Translations under genes and position numbers: made by a program | Assembly (NCBI GenBank): GCA_036897485.1 | Contig: JAYMTF010000251.1 | Coordinates: 1 to 42,706, forward strand | DNA from: Pelargonium nanum | Lineage: Eukaryota; Streptophyta; Magnoliopsida; Geraniales; Geraniaceae | Reading direction: 5' to 3' | DNA: 42,706 nt | Notes under the pieces: model-generated | Told to the model about the DNA's origin: nothing | Seen by the model: only the letters and a program-made list of their open reading frames with translations | The model's database searches: none | Shown here: positions 37,801-42,706 of the stretch, in pieces | How the letters are laid out: each line of letters begins with the position of its first letter | Numbering within the stretch: position 1 is the first letter of the stretch

Positions 37801-40800
37801 ATGGCTGCTACACCAATTTTTTCTTCTCCAGAAAAAGCCGCCACTGCTGCTCTACTTTCCATTGGCCTCGGTTACGACATCGCCGACGATTTGCGTTTCA
37901 ATTGCTGCAAAAAGCTCCAATCCAACTCCAATTCTTCTTCTTCTTCTTCTTCTTCTGCTTCTGATCATCGTTTAATCTCCATTGATGATTCTCAAGTTCG
38001 TGAGCTCCTCGTCCCTGTCCATGGTGCCGCTGCTATTTCCATACCTAATGTTCCTAAATCCATCAATTGCCACGAAGGCGAGCACAAGCGCTTCAGCTCC
38101 GACGTTTACTCGTTTCAGCAGGTCTTTCTCATCATCATCATTTCCTTTTACTGCTAATTTTATTTGTTCTCAAGTTTTTTTCAGTTCTTAAAATGCTATA
38201 ACAATTAGAAGAGTTAATTTCCTAAATATATGTTTGTCTTGTGTTCATGTATATGATGAAGCATCAATCAGTTGCTTCATCCCTAATCCATTCATTGATT
38301 TACTCTTGACAATCTCTTAATTTGTTCATGTTTGGATTATGGTTTCTTTGTCATTAATTTTGAGGATGTTGAGCCCTAACTTCAAGCATGTCCTGGCCCA
38401 TTCATAGTTTCATGACCAACTCAACTATAAGTTTAACCTAATCGTTGAAGGCCCGATATTAATTATATGCTCTTAACAATTAAAATGTGCTCCAATTCTT
38501 GATTCCCATGCTGCATAAAGTTCATTCATGAGTAACTAGTACAAGATTATTTATAGTGAGGTTTTGTGACTGTGGGACTGTTTATTAAATACCGAATTAA
38601 GCTGGGGTTTGCTTTGGAGGGCTCTCTGAATTGCTACCCTAAAATGTGTCTTAACTTGCTTTCAAATTTCTTTAGGCTAAATATTGGTACTTAAAGGCGA
38701 GAACAAGTGATTATCTAAGCGTTAACTTGTTTTCCAGTTAATTATTTATTGTCTACTAAAATGCATCTTCTTTATTATTTTGCTTCTAGATGTCGGAACT
38801 TTTTAACCAGGAAATGACCATTTACGGTAAAATACCCTCCGGCCATTTCAACACGGCATTTGACTTTACAGGAAATTGGATGAAAGATACTACCAGTACT
38901 AAAGCCCTTGCTTATGATGGGGTCTTCATCACCCTATACAGTGTAACACTTGATAGATCCCAAATAGTACTGAAAGATCATGTCAAACAAGCTATCCCAT
39001 CAACTTGGAAACCTGCTGCATTAGCGAGGTAGGACGTCGGTTTCCTGTTTAATGCTTGTAGGCTTGTAGCATATTGTTTGCAAATAACCCGTGGTTAACC
39101 TCAAACAAGCATTACTTGCTCATTATTTTCACCCTCACCCATCAAAGAGCAATGTTTTAGAATCTTACATGATCGAATTTTGTCGTTAATTTCAGGTTTA
39201 TTGAGATTTATGGAACCCATGTTATTGGGGGTGTTAAGATGGGGGGAGCGGATGTAATTTATGTGAAGCAGCAATATTCATCACCACTTCAACCTGCTGA
39301 TGTTCAGAAAAAAATGAATGACCTGGCTGACAGGTTGTTTACCAAGAGATCTGGATCACAAAAATCAAATGACAGGGATAAGGTCTGGATTTCCTGTTCC
39401 CTTAATTCTACTATAACTGTGTCCCGAGGCTTGAAAAGGGGATCTTGATTTCTAGTTCACAATATTTGTTGGCCAGAAAGTTCCAATTTTTCAATTATTG
39501 AGCTCATTTTCTGTCCACGAGGATTCGTTGGGTGCATATAGGTCCTCCAGATACATTCCGTCATAAAAGAAAGAAAGTTCCATTTTTCTGTATAATCCCG
39601 CTCTTTACTAGTTAGAAATGAAGTATTGTGATATCTCTGTAATTTTATGAGCTTTGCTTCATTTTACAAATTTTATTTATTTGTGGCAAAATGTCACCAT
39701 TGTTTAAATTACTTCCATGATACTATTTCAGTTTTTGGTCAAGGAGCAAGGGCTAGACTTTTCTATTACATCCAGCTCTTATTCCGAAGTGGAGGTACAC
39801 TTTCTGATTGTGAAGATTCAATTCTAAGTTAGAAAATGTGCTAGTGAAATTAAGAAATATAGTCTTTTGGAACGTTTAGTTTGATTTCCTAGTCTAATTG
39901 TTAACACAATTAATTCACTTCAAAAAAATAAATTTAACACTGCTGATTAGATTTTTTAATCTAGATTCAGTCTTCTAGTGGTAAAATCCCCTCCTTAACT
40001 TGTGATGGAACCTAGCCCGTAAATATTCAATTTGAGCTCTACTAGTTTCTCTCACTTTTTTTTTCACCTGGTTTATCACCATGGTGCATGCTGTATTTGT
40101 AATTTTCTCATGATGAGCTTCTAGGCTTCTCCATCAATCTTTAAAGTTGACACCATTACAGTCAAACATGATCATACTTCATTGAACCACTGAAAATTGG
40201 TAACCTAGTTGGGATGAAATGTTATGTACTTGTTTGACACTATCCTTTTTTTTAAGGCTAACTGTAAATGTCCTTACGCATGGTTGCGAGCATCAACCTA
40301 ACTGATTGGTTACTTTCACTAGCTTATGATGTTTACAAATTTTCAGTTTCAGGATGTAAAATTTAATTGCAAGAGAAAAGGTGGAGACTCTCGGAAAAAT
40401 CTACCCCACGAGGATTGGTGTCAGACTGTTCTGTTAGAACCTGATGTTGTGTCCATGTCATTCATTCCCATCACGTCATTTTTGAATGGTGTTAGTGGAA
40501 GTGGATTCATCAGCCATGCCATTAATCTCTATCTACGTTGTAAGCATGAATTAACCTGTCTTGTCTGTGCTGCATTTACTGTTCTTTTGTTCAAAACTTC
40601 AGATACTTCTTTAAAATTCCCAAGAAAATGTAGGAGATGTTAAGATACTTTCTTCTGTTCATATGTTTTATATGAGATTATCCTTCACTGATCATGTCTT
40701 TTAATTGATAGATTTATTACTATATTTAGTACATAATTCACTAGCGATATTAAGAAAGGGTAATTTATCAATTTTTTTGAGGTGTTTCAAATACAGATAA

Positions 40801-41781
40801 ACCGCCAATCGAAGAACTTCGCCAGTTTTTGGAGTTTCAACTTCCACGGCAATGGGCTCCAGTATTTGGTGAGCTCCCCCTTGGTCCCGACCGGAGGAAG
40901 CAAAGTAGTGTATTCTTACAGTTCAGTTTCTTGGGCCCCAAGCTTTATGTCAACACAGTTCCGGTAATACTCCTAGTCTGCAGATGTTTACTGTTTCAGT
41001 TGCGTATTTCTGATGGTTTTGTTGCAGTTACATTCATGTGAAACATCAGCAACTTTCTTTTTTGCTATATTGAGTATTTATATGTTGAAAATTATGATAG
41101 GTTGATGTAGGTAAGAAGCCAGTTACTGGCCTCCGTCTATTTTTGGAAGGGAAGAGATGTAATTGCTTGGCTATTCACTTGCAACACCTTGCCACGCACC
41201 CAACTACATTCCAACTCGAGGATGAACCAAATATCAACATTTCCCATTCCTTTGATCAAAGGTACTATGAGAAGGTTCGGTGGAAGAGCTTCTCTCGTGT
41301 CTGCACCGCCCCTATTGAATCTGACGACGATCTTTCCGTTGTCACCGGAGCTCACTTTGAAGTTGAAGATTCCGGCTTTAGGAAAGTTTTGTTCCTACGA
41401 CTTCGTTTCTCCAAAGTCATTAGTGCAGTGCCTGTGAGAACACCTGAATGGGATGGCTCCCCTGCTTTGGCCCATAAATCTGGACTTATCTCGACTTCGA
41501 CCTTCTCAACTACTCAGAAATCGGCTCCAAAGCCAGCTGATGTTTACATTAACTCCGCTGTGTACCCGGGGGGGCCTCCTATGCCCACCCAGACGCATAA
41601 ACTCATGAGGTTTGTTGATACAACGGAGATTACACGAGGGCCGCAAGACTCGCCTGGGTATTGGGTTGTCTCCGGGGCAAAGCTTCATGTTGAGAAAGGT
41701 AAAATCTCTATCCGAGTCAAGTACTCTCTCTTAACTGTGAGCTTACCCGACGAGGAGGCTTCAATTACAGCTCTAATGTAG
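37801..41781 (+). CDS. MACPF protein, NSL1/CAD1-like (gene C), 6 exons
   Basis: A paralogue of gene A with the same six-exon structure: 37801-38121, 38790-39028, 39196-39382, 40347-40539, 40797-40963, 41101-41781. Exons 2 to 5 have exactly the same lengths as in gene A (239, 187, 193 and 167). Junctions are GT-AG and the product is 595 residues. The MACPF signature YGTHVIGGVKMGG is at about 192-204, and the plant C-terminal region ends SPGYWVVSGAKLHVEKGKIS and on to LPDEEASITALM. Exon 1 has a serine run encoded by a TTC repeat that varies among the three copies, and two to three extra residues before HGAAAIS. Upstream in-frame sequence looks hydrophobic but has no ATG, so I start at MAATP and see no signal peptide. 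The introns are compact and free of large insertions, so this copy best shows the ancestral layout. Confidence 0.94.
37930..37958 (+). repeat. (TTC)n coding microsatellite, serine run
   Basis: Eight or more TCT/TTC units in exon 1 of gene C encode a serine homopolymer. The same place in genes A and B has shorter, interrupted serine runs. Confidence 0.85.
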
Positions 41782-41814
41782 TATTTGCGTTAAAATATCT
41801 TTATTTATGAATGA

Positions 41815-41955
41815 GAATCAAGAGTCATAATGAGAATGAAAATGGGATTCCAATTCTTCGTGATTGTAAGATTGATGTACAAAGAGGATCAAGAATCAGA
41901 ATGAGATCAAAAATGAGATTTCAATTTTTCTTGTTTGTAAGATTGATGTACACAA
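41815..41955 (+). repeat. tandem pair of about 70 bases past gene C
   Basis: Two adjacent copies share AATCAAGA-TCA-AATGAGA, TTCCAATT/TTTCAATTTTTC, and TTGTAAGATTGATGTAC. They also resemble the interior of the MITE at 13792-13926. Confidence 0.65.
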
Positions 41956-42002
41956 ATTCCTTGTCTAGTTTATTTTTAAAAACCGACTTTTTTTTTTACT
42001 TT

Positions 42003-42158
42003 TGTTGCGTTTGAATTAAAAAAAAATTCGGAATTGGGAATGAGACTAGGATTTTCATTCTCCGTGTTTGGATTAAAGACTATTTGTTCATGAGAATGAT
42101 TTTGGAAGGAAAATCTCACTCCAATTCTCGTTCCAAAATTTTAATCTAAACGCTATTT
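42003..42158. mobile_element. MITE past gene C, same family as 13792-13926
   Basis: The left end GTTGCGTTTGAATTAAAA and the right end TTTTAATCTAAACGCTAT are inverted, and an internal GTGTTTGGATTAAAGAC repeats the terminus. It adjoins the tandem pair at 41815-41955, so the full unit may span 41810-42158. Confidence 0.6.
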
Positions 42159-42706
42159 TATTTCTATATAGGTCATTCGTGGCTTCACTCGCAATTACGA
42201 TACACTACATGTATATTATACCTGTGGTTTTTTGTTTGTTGATTTGTTTAGATATGTTCTTAGACTTAAACAACTTAATATAATTGCACAGAAATGTTAC
42301 GAAATTTCAGCTATTTTGTTTTGTAGAGTCTGTATTGTATATACCGTAACTATGAAGGAATTGCATTGCAGCTACAATATGAATTGACAATGATAGTAAC
42401 AAAAATGAAATGAAGTATCATCTTGGATTCGCTCGAGTTAACATCAAGTTTATATATAAATGTTTTTACTTTATGTGGTCGATTGTTATTGTTGATTATA
42501 TCGAACCTTCTGCTGATAGATCTAATCAGTTAAATGAGATATCGGTCGAATTCACTTTTATTTTTAATAATTGTACATTTTAAAAGGTCGAACGTCAAGA
42601 TGATTAAGTTGATCAACTGTTGGTTGATCCTAATTTGACATAGATCAACATGCATAAAAATAATAAGTAAATTTAATATTATATATTATATATTTAATAT
42701 TATATA
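42159..42706. other. AT-rich intergenic DNA at the window end
   Basis: No gene is visible. The last 60 bases are a TAATATTATATA low-complexity run. A short imperfect inverted motif (TTGATCAACTGTTGGTTGAT) lies near 42610. Confidence 0.45.

Noticed and set aside
1-42706. CRISPR arrays, operons, Shine-Dalgarno sites or bacterial-type terminators.
   Set aside because: None were seen, and none are expected in plant nuclear DNA with spliced genes.

Overview
This window is nuclear DNA of a flowering plant, almost certainly a dicot. It is AT-rich. Its genes are split by GT-AG introns, carry plant-specific domain combinations (a plastid-type LepA with a transit-like N-terminus, a CC-NB-ARC-LRR immune receptor, NSL1/CAD1-type MACPF proteins), and are interleaved with plant-style transposon relics (Ty3/gypsy, SINE, Stowaway-like and other MITEs, foldback elements). 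I cannot name the species.

Layout. 1-1200: a tRNA-related SINE edge and one small minus-strand gene for an 85-residue protein. About 1530-3940: a minus-strand Ty3/gypsy retrotransposon, decayed and cut off inside its reverse transcriptase. 4439-14584 (+): a complete 22-exon gene for the plastid LepA/EF4 translation factor (677 residues), whose introns carry a SINE, several MITEs and a possible solo LTR. 15580-16022: two scrambled MACPF pseudogene pieces. 17018-23226 (-): a complete five-exon CC-NB-ARC-LRR gene (1881 residues) with an unusual 268-residue C-terminal extension; a decayed LRR fragment lies just past its 3' end. 23300-26300: SINE-like sequence, an orphan exon-like island and a large foldback element with coding-like DNA in its centre. 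26488-32272 (+): MACPF gene A, intact (6 exons, 587 residues). 33480-36451: MACPF gene B, a pseudogene that lost exon 2, most of exon 4 and half of exon 6, and whose exon 3 now lies inverted with its frame and splice sites still intact. 37801-41781 (+): MACPF gene C, intact (6 exons, 595 residues). The rest to 42706 holds a MITE and AT-rich sequence.

How the genes relate. LepA is a housekeeping plastid gene. The receptor and the MACPF cluster both belong to families tied to immunity and cell death: NLRs trigger hypersensitive death, and the Arabidopsis MACPF proteins CAD1 and NSL1 restrain it. The MACPF set has expanded locally, with decay and reshuffling, on both sides of the NLR. Any functional link between them is my inference. 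All exon models were read by eye from splice consensus, reading-frame continuity and agreement among paralogues; no transcript or database evidence was available.
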